A DNA stretch of 64,000 bases. Source: Atlantibacter subterraneus. GTDB taxonomy: Bacteria; Pseudomonadota; Gammaproteobacteria; Enterobacterales; Enterobacteriaceae. Shown one piece after another: positions 18,373 through 27,246 of this stretch (position 1 is the first letter of the stretch; every line of letters begins with the position of its first letter). Where the stretch lies: the NCBI RefSeq assembly GCF_007570865.1, contig NZ_VLPS01000003.1, positions 124,001 through 188,000 of the forward strand. Direction: 5' to 3'. Position numbers and translations under genes: made by a program. Below the pieces are notes generated by a model. The model was not told the DNA's origin and did not search any database. It saw nothing but the letters and a program-made list of their open reading frames with translations.

Positions 18373-18392
18373 GGCTCCTCCGGGAGCTTTTT
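18373..18392 (+). terminator. Terminator after the 170/48-residue gene pair
   Basis: GCTCC (18374-18378) pairs with GGAGC (18383-18387) around TCCG, extended by a G-T pair, and is followed by a T run. Confidence 0.7.
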
Positions 18393-18517
18393 CTTTATAC
18401 CCAGTTGCAATGCTGGGGCAGGCGCTATCAGGCGAAACGTTCATGTTAACGCAATGTAACGTCTTGCACCCGGCGCAATAACCCGCCAGACTATCGCCTC
18501 CAAAACGGGAGGGATTC

Positions 18518-19654
18518 ATGGTTTTGCACTCTACGCGCTGGCTGGCGCTCAGTTACTTCACCTACTTCTTTAGCTACGGCATTTTCTTACCTTTCTGGAG
18601 CGTCTGGCTCAAAGGCATCGGCTTAGCGCCGGAAACCATCGGCCTGCTGCTTGGCGCAGGATTGATCGCCCGCTTCCTTGGCAGCCTGCTATTGGCACCG
18701 CGCGTGACCGACCCCTCCCGGCTGGTGTTTGCGCTGCGCGTATTAGCCTTACTCACGCTCATTTTCGCCGTCGCGTTCTGGCTGGGCACCACTACCGCGT
18801 GGCTGCTGATTGTGATGGTTGGCTTCAACCTGTTTTTCTCGCCGCTGGTGCCATTAACCGATGCGCTGGCCGGAACCTGGCAAAAGCAAATCACCCTTGA
18901 TTACGGTAAGGTGCGCGTCTGGGGATCGCTGGCGTTTGTGATTGGATCGGCGCTCACCGGAAAACTGATCAGCATTTTCGATTATCAGGCGATCCTGGTG
19001 ATGCTGAGCATTGGCGTGGCGTCGATGCTGCTCGGCATGATGCTGCGACCTTCCGTGATGCCGCAAGGGCAGGCGCGCCAGAACGAAAGCGCCGGCTGGC
19101 CCGCGTGGCGCAAACTGGTGCTCGAAAGCTGGCGCTTCTTGGCTTGCGTCTCGCTGTTGCAGGGCGCGCATGCCGCCTATTACGGCTTTAGCGCCATCTA
19201 CTGGCAGGAAGCCGGTTATTCCGCTTCGGTGGTGGGCTACTTATGGTCGCTGGGCGTGGTTGCCGAAATCGTGGTATTCACCCTCAGCAACAAGCTGTTC
19301 CGCCGCTGGAGCGCCCGCGATTTGCTGCTGCTTTCGGCGCTGAGCGGGATTGTGCGCTGGTCGCTGATGGCCTGGACCACCGATTTGCCGTGGCTGATCC
19401 TGGCGCAAATTCTGCACTGCGGCAGCTTCACGGTCTGCCACCTCGCCGCCATGCGCTATATTTCGGCACGCCAGGGCAGCGAAGTGATTCGCTTACAGGC
19501 AGTTTATTCCGCCGTCGCCATGGGGGGCAGTATCGCCATTATGACCATGTTTGCGGGCTTCCTGTTCCAGCACCTGCAAGGCGGGATGTTCTGGGTGATG
19601 GCGCTGCTGGCGGTGCCGGCAATCGCGCTGCGCCCCGCCGTGGTGGCGCGTTAA
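18518..19654 (+). CDS. hcaT: MFS transporter HcaT, probable 3-phenylpropionate permease
   Basis: This 378-residue major-facilitator protein with about 12 membrane helices aligns over its whole length with E. coli HcaT, the putative 3-phenylpropionic acid permease. It starts MVLHSTRWLALSYFTYFFSY after a strong GGGAGGGATTC ribosome-binding site and contains the family motif LPFWSVWLKGIG and DALAGTWQKQ. In E. coli the degradation genes hcaR-hcaEFCBD lie beside it; they are absent from this window, so the substrate here is uncertain. It converges on csiE, and the two stop codons share the bases TTAA at 19651-19654. Confidence 0.88.
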   Translation: MVLHSTRWLALSYFTYFFSYGIFLPFWSVWLKGIGLAPETIGLLLGAGLIARFLGSLLLAPRVTDPSRLVFALRVLALLTLIFAVAFWLGTTTAWLLIVMVGFNLFFSPLVPLTDALAGTWQKQITLDYGKVRVWGSLAFVIGSALTGKLISIFDYQAILVMLSIGVASMLLGMMLRPSVMPQGQARQNESAGWPAWRKLVLESWRFLACVSLLQGAHAAYYGFSAIYWQEAGYSASVVGYLWSLGVVAEIVVFTLSNKLFRRWSARDLLLLSALSGIVRWSLMAWTTDLPWLILAQILHCGSFTVCHLAAMRYISARQGSEVIRLQAVYSAVAMGGSIAIMTMFAGFLFQHLQGGMFWVMALLAVPAIALRPAVVAR

Positions 19655-20928
19655 TTTTCCAGAATTTCACGAATACGCTGCTGCTGGTTTTCCCCCAGCG
19701 GCAGCGTGGCGTGGATCAGCGGTGCGGAGAACAGCGGCAGCGAGGTATGGTAAGGAGTGATAATCAACGCCACCTCCTTCGATGCGCCTTGTTTCTGAAA
19801 CGTATGGACCGACAGGTATTTGATATTCAGCGGCAGCAGCGTTAATTCCCGTAGCTGATGCTCAATCTGCTCCTCCAGCTGCCGGTCATTGCCGGTCAGC
19901 AGCAATACCTGCTTCTCCTGAATATCGCTCTCCTGCATCAGCCATGCGCCAAAAATAATGGCGATCAGGCCAATCTCTTCATCGGAAAACTGGATGCCAT
20001 AGTGCGTTTCAAGCCGGGCGCAGGCCTCGCGGGTAGTGCGCATTAAGCGCGGATACAGCCGGGTGATCTCCTCCGGGAGCGCATTATCAATGCCAATACC
20101 GAACAGGCAGCGGTCCAGCGCCTGGGCGAGATGCACATACAGCTGCGCCGCCAGGCCAGCTTCATCGCTGAACGCCATACCGGAAAGGGTGCGAAACGCG
20201 TTAATCAGCTCCGCCACCGCCAGCCGCAGCTGAATATCCTGCGGCTGATTGTCTTTCAGCGGGTCCGGCACGCGCAGCATCATAAACATCAGCGCCAGAA
20301 ATAACTGTTCATCCTGATGTGGCGGCACCGGCACCCTGCGCTGCCAGTGGCGCATAATTTCCTGCGCCGCCAGATATTCCGCCCGCTGGGCGGTCCAGAG
20401 ATTTTGTACCTGATTAAAGCCCGGCGACTGACCGGCGTGCTGCTCCATCAGGCAATATTGCAGGAACAGCCGCAGGAACTGAGTGTCGCGCGATTCGAAC
20501 TGCCGGTTAAGCCGACGTCCGCAAAGGTTGACCAGCGCGTGTAAATTCGTATCGTCATAGCACGCGACGGGAATGCCGCGCTGCCGGAGTTCGGTTTTCA
20601 GCGTTGGGGTAAAATGCTGCTGCACAAAATGGGGGCACAGGCGCATAGCGCGACGCAGCCAGTGGAGCAGGCAAAGCCGGCGATCGAGTGGCGCACCTTC
20701 AATCCGGTAGCTGCCGTCGGGGTGGGTCATAATTGAAAGCCGGTGGTAGCGCTGGATCTCAGAACTGGTTTCAACGATATCCTGACGGGCGATGCCACCA
20801 TCAACGCCGTTAATTTGCCCGATTAATTCCGGCGTCACGGTGCCGGGTAAATAGAGCATCAACAGCATCTGGCAGCGGCGCTGCGGACTGGAAAGCACGG
20901 ATGGCGGCGAACAAATCTGTGTCATCAT
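19651..20928 (-). CDS. csiE: Stationary-phase inducible protein CsiE, PRD-containing
   Basis: This 425-residue protein (E. coli 426) resembles BglG-type antiterminators and activators. The N-terminus (about 15-70) looks like a winged-helix region, followed by two PTS-regulation-domain-like segments (RLYPRLMRTTREACARLE and SDEEIGLIAIIFGAWL) and an EIIB-like C-terminal portion (VLLLTGNDRQLEEQIEHQL). In E. coli it is sigma-S and cAMP-CRP dependent; its target is unknown. It starts MMTQICSPPS. Its stop overlaps that of hcaT with no room for a terminator. Confidence 0.88.
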   Translation of the reverse strand: MMTQICSPPSVLSSPQRRCQMLLMLYLPGTVTPELIGQINGVDGGIARQDIVETSSEIQRYHRLSIMTHPDGSYRIEGAPLDRRLCLLHWLRRAMRLCPHFVQQHFTPTLKTELRQRGIPVACYDDTNLHALVNLCGRRLNRQFESRDTQFLRLFLQYCLMEQHAGQSPGFNQVQNLWTAQRAEYLAAQEIMRHWQRRVPVPPHQDEQLFLALMFMMLRVPDPLKDNQPQDIQLRLAVAELINAFRTLSGMAFSDEAGLAAQLYVHLAQALDRCLFGIGIDNALPEEITRLYPRLMRTTREACARLETHYGIQFSDEEIGLIAIIFGAWLMQESDIQEKQVLLLTGNDRQLEEQIEHQLRELTLLPLNIKYLSVHTFQKQGASKEVALIITPYHTSLPLFSAPLIHATLPLGENQQQRIREILEN

Positions 20929-21053
20929 CCAAAAGTTCCAGTTAGGTTAATCAAAGCTAAGCGTAGTTAAAGTATGAGTCACCGTTAGAACGCCACTGGA
21001 CTTTCATTTGGTAATCCTGTCTGGCTCACAGATTTTTTTGTATGGAAAAGATA

Positions 21054-21701
21054 ATGCGCCCAACGATGTTAAGGATATTGCCCGCTTTGCCGCTGCTGAC
21101 GCTCGTTTGCGCGGCACCGAGCTTTGCGCATCCCCACAGTTTCATTACCCTTAAAACGCAAATTATCGAAAAGGACGGTCAATTTACCGGTCTGCATATG
21201 CGCTGGGTGATGGATGAGATCACATCAGCCGACCTGTTGTATGACGCCGGAGACGCTAAACCCGGAACAGAGATCTGGAAAAAGCTGGCGGCGGAAGTCA
21301 TGGCCAACGTTATCGGGCAGCACTACTTCACCGAAGTGTGGCACGACGGCAAAAAGGTAACCTTTTTACCGGTGCCTCCGGAATACGGCATGGCGCGGGA
21401 GGGGCATCAGGCGGTACTGACGTTTATCCTGCCGCTGGCAAAGCCGCAGCCGCTGGCCGGGCAGCGCTACAGCATCTCAACCTTTGATCCGACCTATTAT
21501 GTCGATATGAGCTACGAAGCGACCCATGACGTCACGCTGCCCGCCGCACTCGCCGGTCAATGTAAACTGACGATGACCACCCCGACGCCCACGGCAGATA
21601 TTCAGGCCTTCGCGCTGTCGCTCGATAAAGAAGACGCGCCGCCGGAAGATATGGAGTTGGGGAAACAATTTGCCCAGAAGGTTGAGTTGCAATGTCAGTA
21701 G
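21054..21701 (+). CDS. DUF1007 periplasmic protein, partner of NicO exporter
   Basis: The 215-residue product is a DUF1007 protein with signal peptide MRPTMLRILPALPLLTLVC..., cleaved near PSFA-HPHSF. DUF1007 proteins are commonly encoded next to NicO-type nickel/cobalt exporters and are thought to act in the periplasm with them. The N-terminal HPH and later histidines could bind metal. I chose the ATG at 21054, which has GGAAAAG just before it; the ATG at 21042 lacks a site and would add four residues. It overlaps the exporter gene by 10 nt, and the pair is divergent from csiE. Confidence 0.8.
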   Translation: MRPTMLRILPALPLLTLVCAAPSFAHPHSFITLKTQIIEKDGQFTGLHMRWVMDEITSADLLYDAGDAKPGTEIWKKLAAEVMANVIGQHYFTEVWHDGKKVTFLPVPPEYGMAREGHQAVLTFILPLAKPQPLAGQRYSISTFDPTYYVDMSYEATHDVTLPAALAGQCKLTMTTPTPTADIQAFALSLDKEDAPPEDMELGKQFAQKVELQCQ

Positions 21702-22672
21702 TGTTTTCAACGCCGAAACCCGCGCGACGCTGGGTACAACTATGGCCGCTGGGCCTGTTTTTGCTGCTGGCGATCGTAGCCGGGCTGCTGCTCTGGCAGC
21801 ACTGGCCGCGCCTGATGATGCAGAGCATAATCTGGCAGCGCAGCGTCAATCTGGAACTGAGTGCGCTGCTGAAACGCGTGGCGGAAAATCCCCGCCAGGC
21901 GGGCGGGGCGCTGCTGCTGTTCAGCTTTGTGTATGGCGTACTTCATGCCCTGGGGCCGGGCCACGGTAAAGTGGTGATTACCACCTGGCTGGCGACCCAT
22001 CCGTCAAAACTCAAGTCCAGCTTAGGGCTGACGTTTGCCTCATCGCTGCTGCAAGGGCTGGTGGCGATTGGCCTGGTGGTCGTGGTGCTGTCGCTGCTGG
22101 CCTTGCCCGCCCGGCAGTTGCATATGAGTAGTTTCTGGCTGGAGAAGGGCAGTTTCCTGCTGGTGGGCGTGCTGGGCGTAATGCTGTGCTGGCGGGCGAT
22201 TCACCGACTGCGTGGATTACTGCGCCGCCCCAAATTCAGCGCCTTCACTTTGCATCACGTTCACAGTGAACATTGCGGCTGTGGGCATCAGCATCTCCCC
22301 ACGCAGCAGCAACTGGAGCAGGGTGACGACTGGCGCGCGCGCCTGATGATTATTCTTTCCATGGGGATGCGCCCCTGTTCCGGCGCGATTATGGTACTGC
22401 TGTTCAGCAAAGTGATTGGCGTGTTCGGCTGGGGAATCGCTGCGGCGCTGGCGATGGCGGCGGGAACCTCATTAACCATTTCCTCGCTGGCGCTGCTGGT
22501 GCACAGCTTCCGAACCCTGGCGATCCGCCTGAGCGGCAATAAAACGCCCGCGCTGTGGCGGCAGGTGGGCTGGACAACGCTGGCGTTAGCGGGCGGGGCG
22601 ATCCTGATTCTGGCGGCGGTGATTATGTGGCTCAGCGCCCAGCCGCCGGGCGGCGGGCTCCGTCCCTTCTAA
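21692..22672 (+). CDS. NicO-family nickel/cobalt exporter
   Basis: This 326-residue inner-membrane protein of the NicO/RcnA family has about seven membrane helices. Helix I (residues 15-33) is followed by a periplasmic stretch, the family signature HALGPGHGKVVITT (about residues 88-101), a cytoplasmic histidine/cysteine-rich loop HHVHSEHCGCGHQH, and a second signature SMGMRPCSGAIMVL. These point to divalent metal export. The start overlaps the DUF1007 gene by 10 nt. E. coli has yfhR near this position. No RcnR-like repressor gene is adjacent, so regulation is not evident. Nickel versus cobalt cannot be told from sequence. Confidence 0.85.
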   Translation: MSVVFSTPKPARRWVQLWPLGLFLLLAIVAGLLLWQHWPRLMMQSIIWQRSVNLELSALLKRVAENPRQAGGALLLFSFVYGVLHALGPGHGKVVITTWLATHPSKLKSSLGLTFASSLLQGLVAIGLVVVVLSLLALPARQLHMSSFWLEKGSFLLVGVLGVMLCWRAIHRLRGLLRRPKFSAFTLHHVHSEHCGCGHQHLPTQQQLEQGDDWRARLMIILSMGMRPCSGAIMVLLFSKVIGVFGWGIAAALAMAAGTSLTISSLALLVHSFRTLAIRLSGNKTPALWRQVGWTTLALAGGAILILAAVIMWLSAQPPGGGLRPF

Positions 22673-22676
22673 ACAA

Positions 22677-22704
22677 AAATGCCCTGTCGGGACAGGGCAT
22701 TTTG
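22677..22704. terminator. Bidirectional terminator between the NicO gene and suhB
   Basis: AAAATGCCCTGTC and GACAGGGCATTTT form a near-perfect inverted repeat. It lies between two convergent genes and offers T runs on both strands. Confidence 0.85.
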
Positions 22705-22720
22705 CATTCTAAAAAACCGA

Positions 22721-23524
22721 TTAACGCTTCAGGGCGTCGCTCAGTTCTTCACGCATGTTGGCGAGCATCGCTTTCACCACGCGCGGGTTACCCGCGACCA
22801 GGTTGCCGGTCATGATGTAGTTATGACCGCCGGTGAAATCACAGACCAGACCGCCCGCTTCACGCACCAGCAGTTCGCCACCGGCGAAATCCCACGGCTT
22901 CAGGTTGATTTCAAAGAAACCGTCAACGCGGCCCGCAGCCACATAGGCCAGGTCCAGCGCAGCGGAACCGGTGCGGCGGAAGTCGGCGCACTGGGTGAAC
23001 AGTTTGCTCACGATATTGATGAACGTGGCGGAGTGCTGTTTGGCTTTGAACGGGAAGCCGGTCGCCAGAATGGTGCCATCCAGATCGCGTGCATTGCTGC
23101 CGCGCAGACGATACCCGTTGAGCTGTGCGCCCTGGCCGCGAACGGCGGTGAACAGTTCATTGCGCATCGGATCGTAAACCACAGCCACTTCAGTACGGCC
23201 TTTCACGCGTACGGCGATGGAAACGGAAAAATGGGGGAGGCGTTTAACGAAGTTGGTGGTGCCATCCAGCGGATCGATAACCCATTGTACATCCTGGTCG
23301 GTGCCTTCGTGTTCGCCGCTTTCTTCGGTAATAATGGTGTGTTGCGGGTAAGACTGGCGGATGGTGTCGATGATAATGCGCTCTGCGCCTTTATCCACGT
23401 TGGTCACAAAATCGTTGCTGCCTTTCTGGCTGGTTTCTACGGCGTCCGGCGTTTCGTAGTTTTTGGCGATAAAGTTTCCGGCCTTGCGCGCAGCACGCAC
23501 GGCGATGTTGAGCATCGGATGCAT
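22721..23524 (-). CDS. suhB: Inositol-1-monophosphatase SuhB
   Basis: This 267-residue lithium-sensitive Mg-dependent phosphatase has the E. coli length. Metal-binding motifs are WVIDPLDGTTNF (about residues 82-93) and the C-terminal WDFAGGELLVREAGG. Besides hydrolysing inositol-1-phosphate, E. coli SuhB is part of the ribosomal antitermination complex with Nus factors, its more important cellular role. It stands alone, divergent from trmJ, and shares a bidirectional terminator with the NicO gene. Confidence 0.96.
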   Translation of the reverse strand: MHPMLNIAVRAARKAGNFIAKNYETPDAVETSQKGSNDFVTNVDKGAERIIIDTIRQSYPQHTIITEESGEHEGTDQDVQWVIDPLDGTTNFVKRLPHFSVSIAVRVKGRTEVAVVYDPMRNELFTAVRGQGAQLNGYRLRGSNARDLDGTILATGFPFKAKQHSATFINIVSKLFTQCADFRRTGSAALDLAYVAAGRVDGFFEINLKPWDFAGGELLVREAGGLVCDFTGGHNYIMTGNLVAGNPRVVKAMLANMREELSDALKR

Positions 23525-23646
23525 CAGGTATCTCTCACTGGATGTTAAAGAACGGGGAAATCGGCGCGCAGTATAGCAGGGAGTTCGGATTATGTCTCAG
23601 GTTTATGATAGGATAGCGACATATTATTAAATTGTGTCGGTTCGCT

Positions 23647-24390
23647 ATGCTGCAAAACATTCGTATCGTGCTGGTGGAGACCTCTCACACCGGCAACATG
23701 GGCTCTGTCGCCCGCGCCATGAAAACCATGGGCCTTACCAATCTCTGGCTGGTTAACCCGCTGGTAAAACCCGATTCCCAGGCCATCGCTCTGGCGGCCG
23801 GTGCCAGCGATGTGATCGGCAACGCCACTATTGTTGATACGCTCGATGAAGCGTTATCCGGCTGTAGCCTGGTAGTTGGCACCAGCGCCCGTTCCCGCAC
23901 GCTGCCGTGGCCTATGCTCGATCCGCGCGAATGCGGTCTGAAAAGCGTTTCTGAAGCCGCTCACGCGCCGGTCGCGCTGGTGTTTGGCCGCGAGCGCGTC
24001 GGTTTAACTAACGACGAGCTGCAAAAGTGCCATTATCACGTGGCGATTGCCGCCAATCCGGAATACAGCTCGCTGAACCTGGCGATGGCGGTGCAGGTGA
24101 TTGCTTATGAAGTGCGGATGGCCTGGCTGGCTGCCGAACAGCAGCAAACCGCAGCGGTGGAAAGTGAAGAAGCGCCGTACCCGCTGGTGGATGATTTAGA
24201 GCGTTTTTACGGTCATCTGGAGCAGGTATTGCTCAACACCGGCTTTATCCGCGCCAACCATCCCGGCCAGGTGATGAACAAATTACGCCGCCTGTTTACC
24301 CGCGCACGCCCGGAAAGTCAGGAACTTAACATCCTGCGCGGCATGCTGGCGTCCATTGACAGCACCCATAAAAAAGACCCGAATACTTGA
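23647..24390 (+). CDS. trmJ: tRNA 2'-O-methyltransferase TrmJ (Cm32/Um32)
   Basis: This 247-residue SPOUT-class enzyme methylates the ribose of C or U at position 32 of several tRNAs, using S-adenosylmethionine. The N-terminal part ([20 protein letters not shown]) and the knot motifs [14 protein letters not shown] and [14 protein letters not shown] are complete. I chose the ATG at 23647, where E. coli TrmJ begins; an in-frame start at 23632 would add five residues. It precedes the isc operon in the same direction, and an imperfect inverted repeat begins inside its stop codon. Confidence 0.96.
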   Translation: MLQNIRIVLVETSHTGNMGSVARAMKTMGLTNLWLVNPLVKPDSQAIALAAGASDVIGNATIVDTLDEALSGCSLVVGTSARSRTLPWPMLDPRECGLKSVSEAAHAPVALVFGRERVGLTNDELQKCHYHVAIAANPEYSSLNLAMAVQVIAYEVRMAWLAAEQQQTAAVESEEAPYPLVDDLERFYGHLEQVLLNTGFIRANHPGQVMNKLRRLFTRARPESQELNILRGMLASIDSTHKKDPNT

Positions 24391-24407
24391 GTAAATTACC
24401 AGGGTAA

Positions 24408-24432
24408 ATAGTTGACCAATTTACTCAGGAAT
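24408..24432. promoter_or_regulatory. IscR type-1 operator of the isc promoter
   Basis: A 25-bp site reading ATAGTTGAC ... ACTCAGGAAT matches the [Fe-S]-IscR type-1 consensus (ATASYYGACT ... AGTCRRSTAT) at most positions. It lies 85-109 bp before iscR and closely follows the E. coli iscR promoter sequence, where clustered IscR shuts off the operon when clusters are plentiful. Further IscR contacts downstream are likely but not resolved here. Confidence 0.75.
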
Positions 24433-24516
24433 GTCAGACTTGCGCCTGCTATGCAACACCCCACTTTACAAATAAACACCCCCGCTTCGAGGGGCGACGT
24501 TGAGGTTAAGTAAGAC

Positions 24517-25005
24517 ATGAGACTGACATCAAAAGGGCGTTATGCCGTGACCGCAATGCTGGACGTTGCACTTAACTCCGAAGCGGGTCCGGTACCGTTG
24601 GCTGATATCTCAGAACGACAGGGTATTTCACTCTCCTATCTGGAGCAACTCTTCTCCCGTCTGCGCAAAAACGGACTGGTGTCGAGCGTGCGTGGTCCAG
24701 GCGGCGGTTACCTGTTAGGTAAAGATCCCAGCGCCATCGCGGTAGGTGAAGTGATCAGTGCTGTTGACGAGTCGGTTGACGCGACCCGTTGTCAGGGCAA
24801 AGGCGGCTGTCAGGGCGGCGACAAGTGCTTAACACACGCACTGTGGCGCGACCTGAGCGATCGTCTGACTGATTTTCTGAACAACATTACTTTGGGTGAA
24901 CTGGTTAACAACCAGGAAGTACTCGACGTGTCAGGCCGGCAACATACCGAAGCGCATCGCCCGGCCCGCGCACAGGATGCCATTAACGTAAAACTGCGCG
25001 CATAA
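24517..25005 (+). CDS. iscR: Iron-sulphur cluster regulator IscR
   Basis: This 162-residue Rrf2-family regulator has the E. coli length. The N-terminal winged helix (about 2-70; [16 protein letters not shown] and [17 protein letters not shown]) binds DNA. Three cysteines in [14 protein letters not shown] ligate a [2Fe-2S] cluster. The cluster form represses the isc operon through type-1 sites; the apo form acts on type-2 sites such as suf. It is the first gene of the operon. A structured interval separates it from iscS, which lets the two be expressed unequally. Confidence 0.98.
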   Translation: MRLTSKGRYAVTAMLDVALNSEAGPVPLADISERQGISLSYLEQLFSRLRKNGLVSSVRGPGGGYLLGKDPSAIAVGEVISAVDESVDATRCQGKGGCQGGDKCLTHALWRDLSDRLTDFLNNITLGELVNNQEVLDVSGRQHTEAHRPARAQDAINVKLRA

Positions 25006-25023
25006 CTAAAAAAAGTTTTATCG

Positions 25024-25091
25024 GAATCAGGCCAGGGGGGATTCATTTCCCCCTGCCGCCTTCGGCATACATCCCGCCGGTTGCCTGATTC
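25024..25091 (+). promoter_or_regulatory. Structured iscR-iscS intergenic RNA
   Basis: GAATCAGGC (25024-25032) pairs with GCCTGATTC (25083-25091), enclosing an inner hairpin CAGGGGG/CCCCCTG (25033-25039 with 25049-25055). In E. coli, the small RNA RyhB pairs near the iscS start and triggers decay of iscSUA, while a structure in this interval protects iscR. The fold seen here fits that role. Confidence 0.7.
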
Positions 25092-25123
25092 AGAGCATTT
25101 GAGATGTACGGAGCTTAAGAGCA

Positions 25124-26338
25124 ATGAAATTACCGATTTACCTCGACTACTCTGCGACTACGCCGGTAGACCCGCGCGTCGCCGAGAAAATGCTGCAACA
25201 TATGACTATGGATGGGATCTTCGGTAACCCGGCGTCCCGTTCACACCGTTTCGGCTGGCAGGCGGAAGAGGCGGTAGACGTCGCCCGCAATCACATTGCA
25301 GACCTGCTGGGCGCGGATCCGCGTGAAATTGTTTTCACCTCCGGCGCGACCGAATCCGATAACCTGGCGATTAAAGGTGCGGCCAACTTCTATCAGAAAA
25401 AAGGCAAGCACATCATCACCTGCAAAACCGAACACAAAGCGGTGCTGGATACCTGCCGTCAGCTTGAGCGTGAAGGCTTCGAAGTGACCTATCTGTCTCC
25501 GCAGAGCAACGGCATTATCGACCTGAAAGCGCTTGAAGCCGCGATGCGTGACGACACCATCCTGGTTTCCATCATGCACGTGAACAACGAAATCGGCGTG
25601 GTGCAGGATATCGACACCATCGGCGAACTGTGCCGTGCGCGTGGGATTATTTTCCACGTTGACGCCACCCAGAGCGTGGGCAAACTGCCTATTGACCTGA
25701 GCAAGCTGAAAGTCGATCTGATGTCCTTCTCCGGCCATAAAATCTACGGTCCGAAAGGCATCGGCGGCCTGTACGTGCGTCGTAAACCGCGTATCCGTAT
25801 CGAAGCGCAGATGCACGGCGGCGGTCACGAGCGCGGCATGCGTTCCGGTACGCTGCCGGTTCACCAGATCGTCGGTATGGGCGAAGCCTACCGTATCGCC
25901 AAAGAAGAGATGGCGAGCGAGATGGAACGCCTGCGCGGCCTGCGTCTGCGTCTGTGGAACGGCATCAAAGATATCGAAGAAGTGTATCTGAATGGCGATC
26001 TGGAGCAGGGCGTTCCGACCATTCTGAACGTGAGCTTTAACTATGTTGAAGGCGAGTCGCTGATTATGGCGCTCAAGGATCTGGCGGTATCGTCCGGTTC
26101 AGCCTGTACCTCTGCAAGCCTTGAACCGTCTTATGTGCTGCGCGCGCTGGGGATGAACGACGAACTGGCGCACAGCTCGATCCGTTTCTCTCTGGGACGT
26201 TTCACCACGGTCGAAGAGATCGACTACACCATCGAGCTGGTTCGCAAATCGATTGGCCGTCTGCGCGACCTTTCTCCGCTGTGGGAAATGTTTAAGCAGG
26301 GCGTGGATCTGAACAGCATCGAGTGGGCGCACCACTAA
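25124..26338 (+). CDS. iscS: Cysteine desulphurase IscS
   Basis: This 404-residue PLP enzyme takes sulphur from cysteine and passes it as persulphide to IscU, ThiI, TusA and other acceptors. The PLP lysine is in [12 protein letters not shown] (Lys206) and the persulphide cysteine in [14 protein letters not shown] (Cys328). The length is the usual one. A GGAGCTTAAGAGCA stretch precedes the ATG, the area where RyhB binds in E. coli. It is followed by iscU after 28 bp. Confidence 0.98.
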   Translation: MKLPIYLDYSATTPVDPRVAEKMLQHMTMDGIFGNPASRSHRFGWQAEEAVDVARNHIADLLGADPREIVFTSGATESDNLAIKGAANFYQKKGKHIITCKTEHKAVLDTCRQLEREGFEVTYLSPQSNGIIDLKALEAAMRDDTILVSIMHVNNEIGVVQDIDTIGELCRARGIIFHVDATQSVGKLPIDLSKLKVDLMSFSGHKIYGPKGIGGLYVRRKPRIRIEAQMHGGGHERGMRSGTLPVHQIVGMGEAYRIAKEEMASEMERLRGLRLRLWNGIKDIEEVYLNGDLEQGVPTILNVSFNYVEGESLIMALKDLAVSSGSACTSASLEPSYVLRALGMNDELAHSSIRFSLGRFTTVEEIDYTIELVRKSIGRLRDLSPLWEMFKQGVDLNSIEWAHH

Positions 26339-26366
26339 TTCGACAAGATTTCTGGAGAACATCAAC

Positions 26367-26753
26367 ATGGCATACAGCGAAAAAGTTATCGATCATTACG
26401 AAAATCCGCGCAACGTCGGCTCCTTCGACAACAGTGACGACTCAGTAGGCAGCGGCATGGTTGGCGCACCGGCCTGTGGTGACGTCATGAAGTTGCAGAT
26501 TAAAGTCAACAATGACGGTATCATCGAAGACGCGCGTTTCAAAACCTACGGCTGCGGTTCCGCCATCGCTTCCAGCTCCCTGATCACCGAGTGGGTGAAA
26601 GGCAAGAGCCTGGACGAAGCACAGGCGATCAAGAACACCGATATCGCCGAGGAGCTGGAACTGCCGCCGGTTAAAATTCACTGCTCAATCCTGGCAGAAG
26701 ACGCTATCAAAGCGGCCATTGCGGATTACAAAAGCAAACGTGAAGCTAAATAA
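26367..26753 (+). CDS. iscU: Iron-sulphur scaffold protein IscU
   Basis: This 128-residue protein is where [2Fe-2S] and [4Fe-4S] clusters are built before transfer. The three cluster cysteines are in GAPACGD, YGCGSAIA and IHCSILAED. The LPPVK motif recognised by the chaperone HscA is present, followed by IHC. It sits between iscS and iscA, with CTGGAG before its start. Its size and sequence are those of E. coli IscU. Confidence 0.98.
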   Translation: MAYSEKVIDHYENPRNVGSFDNSDDSVGSGMVGAPACGDVMKLQIKVNNDGIIEDARFKTYGCGSAIASSSLITEWVKGKSLDEAQAIKNTDIAEELELPPVKIHCSILAEDAIKAAIADYKSKREAK

Positions 26754-26777
26754 TCATTGATGAATTGAGGTTGTTGT

Positions 26778-27101
26778 ATGTCGATTACCCTTAGCGAAAG
26801 CGCTGCTGCGCGCGTGAATACTTTTCTGGCCAACCGGGGTAAAGGCTTTGGCCTGCGTCTCGGCGTCCGGACCTCCGGCTGCTCCGGTATGGCGTATGTG
26901 CTGGAATTCGTGGACGCGCCCCAGGCAGAAGACACCGTGTTCGAAGACAAAGGCGTTAAAGTGGTGATCGACGGCAAGAGCCTGCAATTCTTAGATGGTA
27001 CGCAGTTAGATTTCGTCAAAGAAGGCCTTAACGAAGGGTTTAAATTCACCAACCCGAACGTCAAAGACGAGTGTGGCTGCGGCGAAAGCTTCAACGTGTA
27101 G
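26778..27101 (+). CDS. iscA: A-type iron-sulphur carrier IscA
   Basis: This 107-residue carrier receives clusters from IscU and delivers them to apo-proteins, mainly [4Fe-4S] targets. The conserved cysteines are in TSGCSGMAY and the C-terminal [13 protein letters not shown] lies before the ATG. It belongs to the isc operon. A hairpin at 27114-27141 and a 145-bp gap separate it from hscB. Confidence 0.97.
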   Translation: MSITLSESAAARVNTFLANRGKGFGLRLGVRTSGCSGMAYVLEFVDAPQAEDTVFEDKGVKVVIDGKSLQFLDGTQLDFVKEGLNEGFKFTNPNVKDECGCGESFNV

Positions 27102-27113
27102 TTCCCGCAATGA

Positions 27114-27141
27114 CCTTCCGCGTCCGGCTGGGCGCGGAAGG
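27114..27141 (+). other. Intra-operon stem-loop between iscA and hscB
   Basis: CCTTCCGCG pairs with CGCGGAAGG across a 10-base loop. No T run follows, so it is more likely an RNA processing or stability element than a terminator. E. coli also has a longer gap here. Confidence 0.6.
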
Positions 27142-27246
27142 GTAGAAAACCATGCCATACCTGCTTTCTCAATAACGCGCGCCGGGGCAGTAAATTGAAC
27201 CGGGTTGTCGCGTTATTGCGCATGCGGGTATTACCCTGAGAACGTT

